From assembly GCF_014217215.1 (NCBI RefSeq), contig NZ_CP056080.1:2294001-2358000 (forward strand): a stretch of DNA of 64,000 nucleotides, given 5' to 3'. Position 1 is the stretch's first letter. Each line of letters starts with the position of its first letter. The notes under the pieces were generated by a model, which ran no database searches, was not told the DNA's origin, and was given only the letters and a program-made list of their open reading frames with translations. The translations under genes were made by a program, and so were the position numbers. This stretch comes from Rothia nasimurium (GTDB lineage Bacteria; Actinomycetota; Actinomycetes; Actinomycetales; Micrococcaceae). Shown in pieces: positions 23,419 to 32,659 of this stretch.

Positions 23419-24912
23419 CTAATCCCAGATACTGCCTAACTGCCAAGTACGGCAGTCAGTTATCATCGCACTTCCTGACTCGGCAACAATAGCCAGGCCA
23501 CGAGATCCAGGCTCAACAAAAGCCAAGGACGAGATTGCATCAACACCATCATTAATAAAAATCTCAACAGAACTTCGATCGACAAATACTCGCAAAGTAA
23601 GTTTCCCTTCGGCGGGCACAGCGACAGATCGATAACCGCCATCGCCCACAGTCAAGCGGCGGTCAAGGAAAACCCGCTCTGCCTGGGCGTCGTATCCAAG
23701 GTAGGCATAGGAGCTCTGGGCAAGGTTCCCTACCATGATGCCGATTCGTTCGGCAGAACTGGCAGATACGTCAAAAGCAATCTCTAATTCGAAAGCTTCT
23801 GCCCCTTCAAGCAGGGAAATTCGCTGGTTAGCCTCCAGACGAAGAGACCCGATATCGGTTTCTTTCTGCCTCAGATGTTTTAGCTCTTCTAGAGGGGTGC
23901 TCACGAGATTAAGGTCCAGCCCCAAAGAGAGGTAACGGGGCACAGTTAACTGGCCTGCCCAGCCGTCCTCAGCTTGGCTCGCCACGGGTAGGGTGAAAGA
24001 CCCCATCCAGCCCCAACATATCCTTCGCCCATCGGGGGTCTCAAGAGTTTGTGGTGCATAAAAGTTGTGCCCCCAATCTACCTGTCGGTAGTCAGTATGG
24101 GGAATAAAGGTACCACCTGGTTGCCAATCCCCTACCAGGTAACCAGCATTATGGGTATTGCGGTTACTATAACCAAGCGGGCGCGGACGTTCTGGGCAAA
24201 ACATCAAAACCCACTTGCCATCTAGTTCAAAGAGATCTGGACATTCAAGCATGAAGACATCTTCGCGGGGATCCTCATAAAGCACACCGAAAAAATCCCA
24301 GCCCACCATGTCGTTTGAGGTATAGAGGTGCACCTGTCCACGCCCATTTTGACCAGTGGCTCCCAGAACCATATACCAGGTACCTTCTCGTTGAAATACC
24401 TTGGGGTCGCGGAAGTTCTCTAGTCCAGTTGCGCCAATGACGGTGCCCTGTTTGGTGAAGGTAATGCCGTCCGAAGACGTAGCAAGACACTGCACCTGTA
24501 CGTTGCCCGCATCGCGGTTAGCTGGATTCTTCCAACGGTTACCTGTGTAGTAGGTGTAGAGCAGGCCATCAGCTCCAGTGATTGCTGACCCCGAGTAGAC
24601 CCCACCAGAGTCCTCAACGAGAGACGGGGCAAGGGCGATAGGTTCTCGCTGCCAGGTCACCAAATCCGCAGATGAAACATGACCCCAGTGCATAGGCCCC
24701 CATACAGTGGAATAGGGGTGGTGCTGGTAAAAAACCTGATAGCGCCCCCCATAGTAGACAAGGCCGTTGGGATCATTAATCCACCCGGCGGGGGCTGCTA
24801 TATGAAAGACCGGGTACCACCTACTTTTGACCTGGTGGGCAAGAGAAATATTGGCTTGCTGGGCGCGATCTAACTCGGCAAGGTGGGTTTTCGAAGCAGA
24901 CATGTTGGTCAT
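23419..24912 (-). CDS. GH32 beta-fructosidase of the galactoside island
   Basis: 497 residues from ATG at 24912, which has GGAAAG at good spacing; the longer frame to 24978 runs through a terminator hairpin. Catalytic residues are Asp47 (WINDPNG), Asp169 (FRDP) and Glu223 (ECPD). There is no signal peptide. Strong similarity along its whole length to the enzyme at 10974-12473 marks it as a paralogue. It is the last gene of the alpha-galactosidase/ABC importer operon. It would release fructose from the sucrose left after alpha-galactosidase acts on raffinose, or from raffinose directly. A hairpin terminator separates it from the ATPase gene upstream. Confidence 0.9.
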   Translation of the reverse strand: MTNMSASKTHLAELDRAQQANISLAHQVKSRWYPVFHIAAPAGWINDPNGLVYYGGRYQVFYQHHPYSTVWGPMHWGHVSSADLVTWQREPIALAPSLVEDSGGVYSGSAITGADGLLYTYYTGNRWKNPANRDAGNVQVQCLATSSDGITFTKQGTVIGATGLENFRDPKVFQREGTWYMVLGATGQNGRGQVHLYTSNDMVGWDFFGVLYEDPREDVFMLECPDLFELDGKWVLMFCPERPRPLGYSNRNTHNAGYLVGDWQPGGTFIPHTDYRQVDWGHNFYAPQTLETPDGRRICWGWMGSFTLPVASQAEDGWAGQLTVPRYLSLGLDLNLVSTPLEELKHLRQKETDIGSLRLEANQRISLLEGAEAFELEIAFDVSASSAERIGIMVGNLAQSSYAYLGYDAQAERVFLDRRLTVGDGGYRSVAVPAEGKLTLRVFVDRSSVEIFINDGVDAISSLAFVEPGSRGLAIVAESGSAMITDCRTWQLGSIWD

Positions 24913-24946
24913 AGAGGTTCTTTCCAGAGTAATCCAGCAAACAAAA

Positions 24947-24976
24947 GCCCACCTATCTTTCGAGGAATAGGTGGGC
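24947..24976 (-). terminator. Intra-operon terminator/attenuator before the GH32 gene
   Basis: Perfect 10-bp arms (GCCCACCTAT and complement) with a 10-base loop, followed on the minus strand by TTTTGTTT. It lies 12 bp after the ABC ATPase stop and 35 bp before the GH32 ATG. No room for a promoter remains, so GH32 expression depends on read-through. Confidence 0.75.
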
Positions 24977-24988
24977 ATTCATAGTGAG

Positions 24989-26098
24989 CTAGAGCCCGAT
25001 GTTTTCTCCAGTGGCAGCATCAAAGAAATGAATATTGCCCTTAGGTGCGATATTCAGCTGGTCAAACTGGCGGATGGCAGAGCGTCCCGGTACACGCAGG
25101 ATAACCTGAGCCGGACGGTCAGCCGAAGGCCGAGCCAGGTGTACTGGAACAGAGCGGGGAATGGAAGCATAAACGTAGGCATCTGCACCCAGTTCCTCTA
25201 CTAAGTCAACATGGACGGGAATGCCCTCGCCTGCACCGACAATTTGCAAATCTTCGGGGCGGACGCCGACTGAGACGGTATCACCAGTGAGCTTAGCCCG
25301 GACTGGTTCAGGCAGGGAAATGACGGTATTGCCCATCTTAGCTCCGGTAGAATCCACAGTGCAGCGGAAGAGGTTCATAGAGGGAGAACCAATGAAACCG
25401 GCAACAAATTCGTTGGCTGGCTTATCGTAGAGAGCCGACGGGGTATCAACTTGCTGCAAAACTCCGTCCTTGAGAACAGCGACACGATCCCCCATGGTCA
25501 TCGCCTCAGTCTGATCATGGGTGACATAAACGGTAGTTACACCGAGCTGTCGAGTAAGTTCAGAAATCTGAGTACGGGTCTGTACGCGCAGTTTGGCATC
25601 CAAGTTGGATAGCGGTTCATCCATGAGGAAGGCCCGAGGGGAACGGACGATAGCACGCCCCATAGCAACACGCTGCCGCTGACCACCAGAGAGAGCCTTG
25701 GGCTTACGATCTAGATACTCGGTTAAGTCAAGTAGTTTAGCGGCTTCTTCGACACGCTGGTTACGCTTTTCCTTGGGGTACTTGGCAACCTTAAGGGAAA
25801 AGGCGATATTCTCGCGCACAGTCATGTGGGGGTAAAGTGCATAGTTCTGGAAGACCATAGCGATATCGCGGTCTTTGGGAGCAACGTTAGTGACGTCCTT
25901 CCCACCAATAGTAATCGTGCCACTAGTAATATCTTCCAGACCCGCGATCATCCGGAGAGTGGTAGATTTACCACAGCCAGAAGGGCCAACGAGAACAAGG
26001 AACTCCCCTTCTTTGATCTCCAGGTTGACATTTGATACCGAGGGACGTTCTGCTCCAGGGTACTGAAGGGTGACGTTTTCAAGGGTTACGCCTGACAT
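24989..26098 (-). CDS. Sugar ABC importer ATP-binding protein (MsmK/UgpC type)
   Basis: A 369-residue carbohydrate-importer ATPase of the MalK family. Motifs: Walker A GPSGCGKST (about 38-46), Q-loop VFQNYALYPHMTV, signature LSGGQRQRVAMGRA, Walker B FLMDEPLSNLDAK, switch His in VTHDQTEA. A C-terminal TOBE-type regulatory domain (about 235-365) is present. Unlike many actinobacteria that share one ATPase gene among several importers, this cluster has its own. It follows the binding-protein gene with a 36-bp gap. Confidence 0.92.
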   Translation of the reverse strand: MSGVTLENVTLQYPGAERPSVSNVNLEIKEGEFLVLVGPSGCGKSTTLRMIAGLEDITSGTITIGGKDVTNVAPKDRDIAMVFQNYALYPHMTVRENIAFSLKVAKYPKEKRNQRVEEAAKLLDLTEYLDRKPKALSGGQRQRVAMGRAIVRSPRAFLMDEPLSNLDAKLRVQTRTQISELTRQLGVTTVYVTHDQTEAMTMGDRVAVLKDGVLQQVDTPSALYDKPANEFVAGFIGSPSMNLFRCTVDSTGAKMGNTVISLPEPVRAKLTGDTVSVGVRPEDLQIVGAGEGIPVHVDLVEELGADAYVYASIPRSVPVHLARPSADRPAQVILRVPGRSAIRQFDQLNIAPKGNIHFFDAATGENIGL

Positions 26099-26134
26099 GA
26101 GTGGCGTCCTTTCTTCAAAAATTATGAGGGCAGC

Positions 26135-27517
26135 TTACTTGCTGGAGTTTTCAAACATGTTATTGATAGAGCTATTCAGCTCTTCGAGCTCAGGAGCAGC
26201 CGGCTTACGGTTAGCATAAATCTCTTCGAAAGCCACAACAGAAAGAGCTGAGATATCAGCGCCAAAGCTGGTAATAGGGAAGAAGAAAACCTCCTGCTTC
26301 TCTACAGGTTCTGTGAAGGCCCAAGTGTCAATACCCATTTCGCTGTAAGTACGGGCTGCTATTTCCGTGGCCTCGGTACGAGAGGGGAAAACCACGCCTT
26401 CTCCACCAATGTGGTTCTGGCATTCAGCGGTTGCCATGAAGGCTACCCACTCGGCGGCTCCTTCAGGGTCATCCGTATTCTTACTGATAGAATCAGCCAA
26501 CCCATTCATCATGGTCATATTCAGGCCAGTGTCGGTGTTGGTGGGGAATTTGGCAGTTCCCACCTCGAAGTCTGCCTTGGCATAGGTTGAAATCATCCAT
26601 GCACCGTTGAAGGTAATAGCCGCAGCGCCAGAGGTCAGCTGAGGAGCAGCACCATCGGCTTGGCTAAAGACTCCGTAGGCAGGCATATAGCCTTTGTCCA
26701 CCAGACCGAAATACCACTCTAAAGTTTCTGACAGGGCAGGGTCATCAAAGTTGTATCGGTCACCCCAGGTAGGTTTGTTGGTTATCTGCCAATCGTTAGC
26801 GGCAGCAAAACCAGACCACTGTCCCTGGCCAAAGGTCGAACCTCCGGACTCAGAGATACCTAAACCGTAAACTGCGACGTTATTCTTGTCGAACCCAGGT
26901 TCATCGCCACGCACGCCATTCTTATCAATCGTCAGATGGGCAACGATTTGCTCAAAGGTGCCACCATCCATGGTATTGAAGTCCCAACTGGCTAGGTCTT
27001 CATCGCTATAGCCAGCTTCACGAATCATATCCTTGTTGTAGAAAGCTGCGATGGTATCCCAGTCCTTAGGCATACCATAAAGGTTTCCATCAGGACCAGT
27101 CCAAATATCAGTCAAACCTCCCTGAAAAGCCGAAGTATCAACGTTCTTAGTAGCTTCAAGCTCATTGAGAGGCATGATGACTTCAAGATCAACGTATTGG
27201 GGGTATTTTGCAACGTGGTCGGTGAAAACGTCCGGCCCCTGATCAGCAATAAATCCAGCGGTCAGCTTCTGCCAGTAATCGTCCCAACCGTACTGGGTGA
27301 TAGTAACTTTCTTCCCAGTTTTCTCTTCAAAGAGATTAGCGCACTGCTGATAGCCGGGTAGCTGGCCGGTGTCCCACAGCCAATAGTCAATGGTTCCAGC
27401 ATTGTTGCCTTCAGCCTCAGAGGATGAACCGGTGAGGGCACACCCACTGAAAGCAAGCACAGCTGCTACCGAGAGGGCGGCCGTACGGCGGATTTTTTTA
27501 CCAATTGATGTAGTCAC
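26135..27517 (-). CDS. Sugar ABC importer solute-binding lipoprotein
   Basis: A 460-residue extracellular binding protein of the MalE/MsmE (cluster B) type. It has a twin-Lys/Arg N-terminus, a hydrophobic core and lipobox FSGC with Cys26. The mature protein starts with an Asn/Gly-rich linker, then the usual IDYWLWDTGQLPGYQQCANLFEEKTGKKVTI strand-helix opening and the family segment GAAAITFNGAWMISTY. Aromatic residues rich in Trp/Tyr are consistent with oligosaccharide binding. The presence of alpha-galactosidase in the operon suggests raffinose, stachyose or melibiose as ligand (inference). Confidence 0.9.
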   Translation of the reverse strand: MTTSIGKKIRRTAALSVAAVLAFSGCALTGSSSEAEGNNAGTIDYWLWDTGQLPGYQQCANLFEEKTGKKVTITQYGWDDYWQKLTAGFIADQGPDVFTDHVAKYPQYVDLEVIMPLNELEATKNVDTSAFQGGLTDIWTGPDGNLYGMPKDWDTIAAFYNKDMIREAGYSDEDLASWDFNTMDGGTFEQIVAHLTIDKNGVRGDEPGFDKNNVAVYGLGISESGGSTFGQGQWSGFAAANDWQITNKPTWGDRYNFDDPALSETLEWYFGLVDKGYMPAYGVFSQADGAAPQLTSGAAAITFNGAWMISTYAKADFEVGTAKFPTNTDTGLNMTMMNGLADSISKNTDDPEGAAEWVAFMATAECQNHIGGEGVVFPSRTEATEIAARTYSEMGIDTWAFTEPVEKQEVFFFPITSFGADISALSVVAFEEIYANRKPAAPELEELNSSINNMFENSSK

Positions 27518-27528
27518 GGTAGAGCTCC

Positions 27529-28458
27529 TTACTTAAGACCATTGAAGCCGATGGAGTTCACAATTCGCTTAGCAAAGAACATGAACAGAATAATCATGGG
27601 AAGGGCAGCGATAAGAGTTGCTGCCATCAAGCCGGCCCAGTCGGTACCGAGTTGGGGGGACTGGGCACGGAAGACGCCTAGCGCCACGGTAAGGACGCGG
27701 GACTCGTCGGTGTAGGAAACCATCAGAGGCCACAGATAGTCGTTCCAGGCCGCGATATAGGTGAGAATACCAAGCGTGGCCATGGGAGCTGTCGCCATGG
27801 GAAGAATGACCTTGAAGAAGATACCGATACGGGAGATACCGTCAAGCAAGGCTGCCTCTTCAATCTCACGAGGAATATTCATGAAGAACTGGCGAAGGAA
27901 GAAAACAGCGAAGGGGGTCATAAACATCGTTGGCAAAGAGATCCCCAGGAGAGAATCAATCAGCCCCAGCTCTTTGATAAGAACGAAATTGGGAAGCAGG
28001 GTAAAGATTGAGGGAACCATCAGCCCCAGTAGAAAAGCAGCGTAGATGAAATCTCTGCCACGGAATTTAAGACGGGCAAAGGCGTACGCAGCCATGGCTG
28101 AAAAGAACAGCTGCCCTGCTGTGACCAGTGTAGCTACAATGACAGAGTTAAAGATGTAGCGCCAAAAGTTCATATCGGTAACGGCACCACCTTCTGCAAC
28201 TGCTTCTTCAGGGGTCTGTAGGCCAAATACTCGCTCAAACCCACCAGTAGAGAACTCAGCAGGCAGCAAAGAGCCTGGGTTTTCATAGAGGGCGGTGTTC
28301 GTAGAAAGAGCTGTACGAAGCACCCAGTAGAACGGCAAGAGGGTAATAACCATGATCAGGATCATGAAAGCCCAAGCAAGAATCTTGCCGAGGGGAGACT
28401 TCTTTTTGAAGTCTTTCTCTACAGCACGGGGCATGGTGTCGACGGTTGAGGTAGTCAT
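27529..28458 (-). CDS. Sugar ABC importer permease (MalG/MsmG type)
   Basis: A 309-residue inner-membrane permease with six predicted helices. The coupling EAA loop EEAALLDGISRIGIFFKVILPMATAPMATLGI is present at about 205-235. A hydrophilic N-terminus precedes the first helix (FMILIMVITLLPFYWVLRTAL). It lies 11 bp upstream of the binding-protein gene in transcription order and 12 bp after its partner permease. Confidence 0.92.
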   Translation of the reverse strand: MTTSTVDTMPRAVEKDFKKKSPLGKILAWAFMILIMVITLLPFYWVLRTALSTNTALYENPGSLLPAEFSTGGFERVFGLQTPEEAVAEGGAVTDMNFWRYIFNSVIVATLVTAGQLFFSAMAAYAFARLKFRGRDFIYAAFLLGLMVPSIFTLLPNFVLIKELGLIDSLLGISLPTMFMTPFAVFFLRQFFMNIPREIEEAALLDGISRIGIFFKVILPMATAPMATLGILTYIAAWNDYLWPLMVSYTDESRVLTVALGVFRAQSPQLGTDWAGLMAATLIAALPMIILFMFFAKRIVNSIGFNGLK

Positions 28459-28470
28459 GGGTGTATTCTC

Positions 28471-29376
28471 CTAGTCCAGATCCGTGTCGTTGGCGCGAGT
28501 TACCTTGAACTGGATAAAGGTGATAATGGCAAGCACTATAAGAAGCGCTACAGACATCGCAGATGCGTAGCCAAACTGGAAACGGCCAAAAGCCATATCG
28601 TAGATGTACATCTGTAGGACGTTGGTTGCGTTCGCAGGGCCGCCACCAGTGGTGACTGAGACAGTATCGAAGACCTGGAAAGAGCCGATAACAGTCATGA
28701 TAAGAACCAAAGCCAAAATCGGCCGAAGTAGGGGCATCGTAATCGAGAAGAAAATACGAGTTTCGCTAGCCCCGTCCATGCGAGCAGCCTCATAAACCGA
28801 ATTGGGCAAGGTCTGCAAACCGGCAAAAATGAGGAGGGCGGTGTAGCCCATATGACGCCACACGTTAATCATGGCGATAGTCGGAATTGCCCAGTTAGGG
28901 TCTGTTAGAAAACCGATACGGTCAATGCCAATCCACTCAAGAATCTGGTTCACGATACCGAACTGACCGTCTAGGATCCAGAGCCAGATGACTGCCGCCA
29001 CCACATTGGACACTAGATAGGGTGAGAGCACAACTGAACGGACAAACGTCGATTGAGTCAGTCGATGCATCAAAACAGCAATGAGCAAAGCCACAATAGT
29101 CTGGATACCGATGTTGAGCACTACATACCAGATGGTGACCCGCAGGGCGTTCCAGAAGATAGGATCGCCAAACATGCGGACATAGTTATCAAAACCAATA
29201 AAAGTGGCGGGTGTAAGTAGGTTGTATTCGGTAAAACTTAACCAGATTCCCCTTACAGTAGGCCACAAAAAGAAGACTATGTAGCCTAAACCGGCAGGAA
29301 AGAGGAAAAGCCATGGCAGCCAGGGCTGCTGGGTTCTGGAGGAAGATTTTGCTCTTCCGGTGACCTGTGTACTCAT
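28471..29376 (-). CDS. Sugar ABC importer permease (MalF/MsmF type)
   Basis: A 301-residue permease with six helices. The EAA loop reads YEAARMDGASETRIFFSITMPLLRPILALVL (about 195-225). N-terminal PWLPWLFLFPAGLGYIVFFLWPTVRGIWLSFTEY is typical of MalF-type sugar permeases. It is the first transporter gene after the alpha-galactosidase, 66 bp downstream. Confidence 0.92.
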   Translation of the reverse strand: MSTQVTGRAKSSSRTQQPWLPWLFLFPAGLGYIVFFLWPTVRGIWLSFTEYNLLTPATFIGFDNYVRMFGDPIFWNALRVTIWYVVLNIGIQTIVALLIAVLMHRLTQSTFVRSVVLSPYLVSNVVAAVIWLWILDGQFGIVNQILEWIGIDRIGFLTDPNWAIPTIAMINVWRHMGYTALLIFAGLQTLPNSVYEAARMDGASETRIFFSITMPLLRPILALVLIMTVIGSFQVFDTVSVTTGGGPANATNVLQMYIYDMAFGRFQFGYASAMSVALLIVLAIITFIQFKVTRANDTDLD

Positions 29377-29442
29377 ATTGACCTCTGAGGTACTAGGTAT
29401 ATCCGTGGAGACGGGAATACAGATGGATAGAACTAGGTGGAT

Positions 29443-31650
29443 TTAGATAGCTTCAAAGTGGAGAAGACGGACTGATTCAGGCCATTGTGCAGGCAGGTAG
29501 AAGCCGGCTCTTTCAATCATGGCGCCAGTCATTTCGACGGGTTGCTCACCGGGCCACCAGGGGGCTGCGAAGTAGTTTCCGCGAGGGGCGTCGGGAGTGA
29601 CGTCCTGAACTCGATAACGACGAGTGGGGTCAAGACCACGGATGCGGAAGGTACCCACGGGGTCGACATCTGATACGGCCAAAGCGGTGATAGAGAAGAG
29701 TGCTTCGCTCTGATCGGATGCAACGACGCCTTGGACGTATACAGCCGGGTCTGTCTGATCCATTCGCACTAAATCGCCGGTGTGGATGAGTGAGCGGTGC
29801 TTCTTGTGGAAGCTAATCCAAGCGCTCAGGCCCTTGAGTTCTTCCTCAGTAGCTGTCGCTAAATCCCATTCGATACCGAGATGGCCCCAGATGGCAGTAG
29901 CCGCACGGAAGTGCAGGGAGTGGTAGCGGCCAGTAGTGTGGGAGCTACCCGAGGCAATATGGGATCCCATCATTTCGGCGGGGACTAGCTGCTGGGTCCA
30001 GGTGTGCATTTGCTGACGTTCGAGGGGGTCAATGCAGTCAGAAGTCCAGACCCGGTCAGTGCGCTGCAAGACTTCCAGGTCTATGCGGGCTCCACCGGAG
30101 GCACAGGATTCAATTTCAAGGCCGGGGAAAGTTTCTTTCAGCTCGTCCATCAGACGGTAGGCAGCGAGCGTCTGCCCGTGCACCGCCGGAGTGCCGGTAA
30201 GCGAGTGTGAGGCTTCAAGGAGATCTCGGTTGTGATCCCACTTGATGTATTTGATACCGGGGTACTCACTGAGAATAGCGACCATCTGGTCGCGCACGTG
30301 GGAGTAGGCTTCGGGGATGGTCAGGTTCATGACCTGCTGGGTACGAGCAGCGTGGGGAGTGCGGCCGGGCACCTGCATAATCCATTCAGGGTGGGCACGA
30401 GCAACATCGGAGTCGGGGTTAACCATTTCAGGTTCGAACCATAGGCCAAATTCCATGCCAAGGTCATTCACGTAGTCAATCAGAGGGGAAAGACCCTCTG
30501 GCCAGACCTCTTCTGAGACAACCCAGTCTCCCAGGCCTGAAGTGTCGTCACGGCGGGAGCCGAACCAGCCATCGTCCAGCACATAGCGTTCGATACCAAG
30601 GGCAGCAGCCCGGTCTGCAAGACCCTTGAGCCGGGGCAGGTCGTGGTCAAAATAGACGGCTTCCCACACGTTGATGGTAACGGGGCGGGGCTGGGTAGGA
30701 TGCTGGGGGCGTGAGCGGAGCCAGGAGCGGACGCGGCCGGCCTGTTCGTCCTGCCCCTGACCGTAGGCGGCATAGACCCAGGCTCCGGCGTAGGTTTCTT
30801 GTTCAGCCAGATTAACTTCCCCGGGAAGAAGCAGTTCAGAACCGCCCAGGAACTGTTGCCCCAGGAAGGATCGTTCCGCCCAGGTGCGGTGTCCACCAGA
30901 GAAGGCTGTGTGTACGCCCCACACTTCTCCCTTTTCAAAGCCGAATCCAGGTTCACCAGCAGTAAGCATAAAAGCAGCATCTGCCCCGGTGCGTCCCTTA
31001 CGACCTTCACGGAGATGGGTGCCGACATTGAAAGCGGTACGCTGAGGGGCACGTTCCTTAGCCCAGTGGCCGCGAAAATCCTGCAGTTCCCGTGCGGCCG
31101 CAGGAACCGGTAGAACAATTCCGAGCTCGCGAACATTATAGGCACTTGTCCCGGTATTGGTTAGTGCAGCCCTGGCACGCAACAAACCGCTAGACAGCAA
31201 CTCCACTTCAAGAGTAATAGCAAGGTTTGCCAAAGGGTCAGTAGCAGTGATAGTCAGTGCAGCTGCACCGGTTTCTATAAGGGATCCACGGCGTTGCAGA
31301 GGCTGAGTGGCAAGAACTGTCAGTTGCTCAGTGATGAACTTAGGTGACCAGTCAGAACCATCGGCACGAGAGCCCTCTAAACCCGTGCGGCCATACCAGC
31401 CTGGCTCGTGAGTAGCCAGGAGATTAACGCGAACAGGCTCATCCTGGTTGTTAACAGAGAAAGGTTCAGTTTTTCCCAGGACAAGGAGGGAGGCGTCTGT
31501 CTCGGTAAGTTCGCCTAAATCTTGACCCCAGTGAGTTATTGCCGGCAGTAAACCACCATTTATGTCGAGGAGAACCGATACTCCATGAGCACGCAGGTGG
31601 ACTACCTTGCTGGTTTCAGGGCCTAGTTCGAAAATTTGAGCATCCTGCAT
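29443..31650 (-). CDS. Alpha-galactosidase, GH36
   Basis: 735 residues from ATG at 31650; AGGAAGG lies upstream, and the in-frame start at 31704 gives a non-family N-terminus. This is a full-length GH36 enzyme of the large intracellular type: N-terminal beta-supersandwich (1 to about 320), catalytic barrel (about 325-650), C-terminal beta-domain. Nucleophile Asp472 in IKWDHNRDLLE and acid/base Asp538 in WTSDCID are present, as are YVLDDGWFG and the substrate-binding ESCASGGARIDL. It releases galactose from raffinose, melibiose and similar sugars. The first gene of the importer operon and divergent from the DeoR-galT-galK operon that would consume the galactose. Confidence 0.93.
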   Translation of the reverse strand: MQDAQIFELGPETSKVVHLRAHGVSVLLDINGGLLPAITHWGQDLGELTETDASLLVLGKTEPFSVNNQDEPVRVNLLATHEPGWYGRTGLEGSRADGSDWSPKFITEQLTVLATQPLQRRGSLIETGAAALTITATDPLANLAITLEVELLSSGLLRARAALTNTGTSAYNVRELGIVLPVPAAARELQDFRGHWAKERAPQRTAFNVGTHLREGRKGRTGADAAFMLTAGEPGFGFEKGEVWGVHTAFSGGHRTWAERSFLGQQFLGGSELLLPGEVNLAEQETYAGAWVYAAYGQGQDEQAGRVRSWLRSRPQHPTQPRPVTINVWEAVYFDHDLPRLKGLADRAAALGIERYVLDDGWFGSRRDDTSGLGDWVVSEEVWPEGLSPLIDYVNDLGMEFGLWFEPEMVNPDSDVARAHPEWIMQVPGRTPHAARTQQVMNLTIPEAYSHVRDQMVAILSEYPGIKYIKWDHNRDLLEASHSLTGTPAVHGQTLAAYRLMDELKETFPGLEIESCASGGARIDLEVLQRTDRVWTSDCIDPLERQQMHTWTQQLVPAEMMGSHIASGSSHTTGRYHSLHFRAATAIWGHLGIEWDLATATEEELKGLSAWISFHKKHRSLIHTGDLVRMDQTDPAVYVQGVVASDQSEALFSITALAVSDVDPVGTFRIRGLDPTRRYRVQDVTPDAPRGNYFAAPWWPGEQPVEMTGAMIERAGFYLPAQWPESVRLLHFEAI

Positions 31651-31694
31651 AGGGAAGTGATACCTTCCTGTAAGAAAAAATCTTATATGTTTAC

Positions 31695-31825
31695 TCTTGT
31701 TCACATGAACATTGAGAACAGTGTAACACGCAACATAAGCAAATAGGATAGTCCCCTATATTATTTGATGCAGGCCTACTGAAAGCACTGAACATAATGT
31801 TAATTTTTGTTCGATTTATGCCATA
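31695..31825. promoter_or_regulatory. Divergent control region of the galactoside island
   Basis: Between the alpha-galactosidase and DeoR genes there are repeated GAACA/TGTTC words: TGTTCACATGAACA near 31700, GAACATTGAGAACAGTG just right of it, then TGAACATAATGTTAA near 31790-31803 and TTGTTCG near 31807. They are plausible DeoR operators flanking both promoters. No single consensus can be fixed by eye. Confidence 0.4.
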
Positions 31826-31882
31826 CTGTTGTTAAGACAGCCCAACAGGCAGCCTGCCTGTTCCGCAGCAATAAGGAAAACC

Positions 31883-32659
31883 ATGCTTCCCGACGTCCGC
31901 AAAAAACGTATTCTTCAGGAGGTTCAGGCCCGCGGCTCAGCCCAGGTCAACGACCTTGCTAAGTTGCTTGGCGTCTCGTCCATGACCGTCCGCCGTGATT
32001 TAGCAGAACTCGATGAACAAGGCCTCATTAACCGTATTCACGGAGGTGCAGAGGCATCCACCACCACTCTAGAACCAGCATTCGCCGAAAAAATGGGCCT
32101 CAACGCCAGCGAAAAAAGTGCCATTGCCGCTGCCGCGACGACCATTGCCCGAGCAGGTCAAGCTATCTCTATTGCAGGAGGTACTACCTGCCTGCATATT
32201 GCCCAACATCTCGCCGATGACACTTCTCTGGCAGATCTCACCATTATCACCAACTCCCTCCCCGTTGCTGACGAGTTCTTTGCCCGCAGTTCCTCTCATC
32301 CTCATCCGGCCCGTGTCTTACTCACCGGTGGCGAGCGAACTCCATCAGACGCCCTGGTAGGGCCCATCGCAGAGGCCTCTTTAACTAACCTTCACGCCGA
32401 TATTCTCTTTATCGGATCCCATAGCGCGACCGAATCAGGGCTGCTCACACCTAATCTGTATGAGGCTCAAACCAACCGAGCCCTCATCCAAAATGCCCAT
32501 AAGGTTGTGACTGTTTTCGACGGCTCAAAATGGAACACCGCCGGTTTAGCTCGCTACGCTGACTGGTCCGATATTGACATGGTTATTACCACCAGAGAAC
32601 TACCTGTAGATGCCCTATTCTTCCTAGAACAGAATGTGAATGAGGTTCTTATCGCATGA
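31883..32659 (+). CDS. DeoR-family repressor of the galactoside/galactose island
   Basis: 258 residues from ATG at 31883, preceded by AAGGAAAA; the upstream in-frame codons from 31829 are not family-like. The N-terminal DeoR helix-turn-helix is RKKRILQEVQARGSAQVNDLAKLLGVSSMTVRRDLAELDEQGLINRIHGGAEA. The sensor domain (about 75-258) has the DeoRC sugar-phosphate fold with GGTTCLHIAQHL, TNSLPVADEF and FDGSKW. A phosphorylated sugar, possibly galactose-1-phosphate or a relative, is the expected effector. Its stop overlaps the galT start (ATGA). Confidence 0.9.
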   Translation: MLPDVRKKRILQEVQARGSAQVNDLAKLLGVSSMTVRRDLAELDEQGLINRIHGGAEASTTTLEPAFAEKMGLNASEKSAIAAAATTIARAGQAISIAGGTTCLHIAQHLADDTSLADLTIITNSLPVADEFFARSSSHPHPARVLLTGGERTPSDALVGPIAEASLTNLHADILFIGSHSATESGLLTPNLYEAQTNRALIQNAHKVVTVFDGSKWNTAGLARYADWSDIDMVITTRELPVDALFFLEQNVNEVLIA

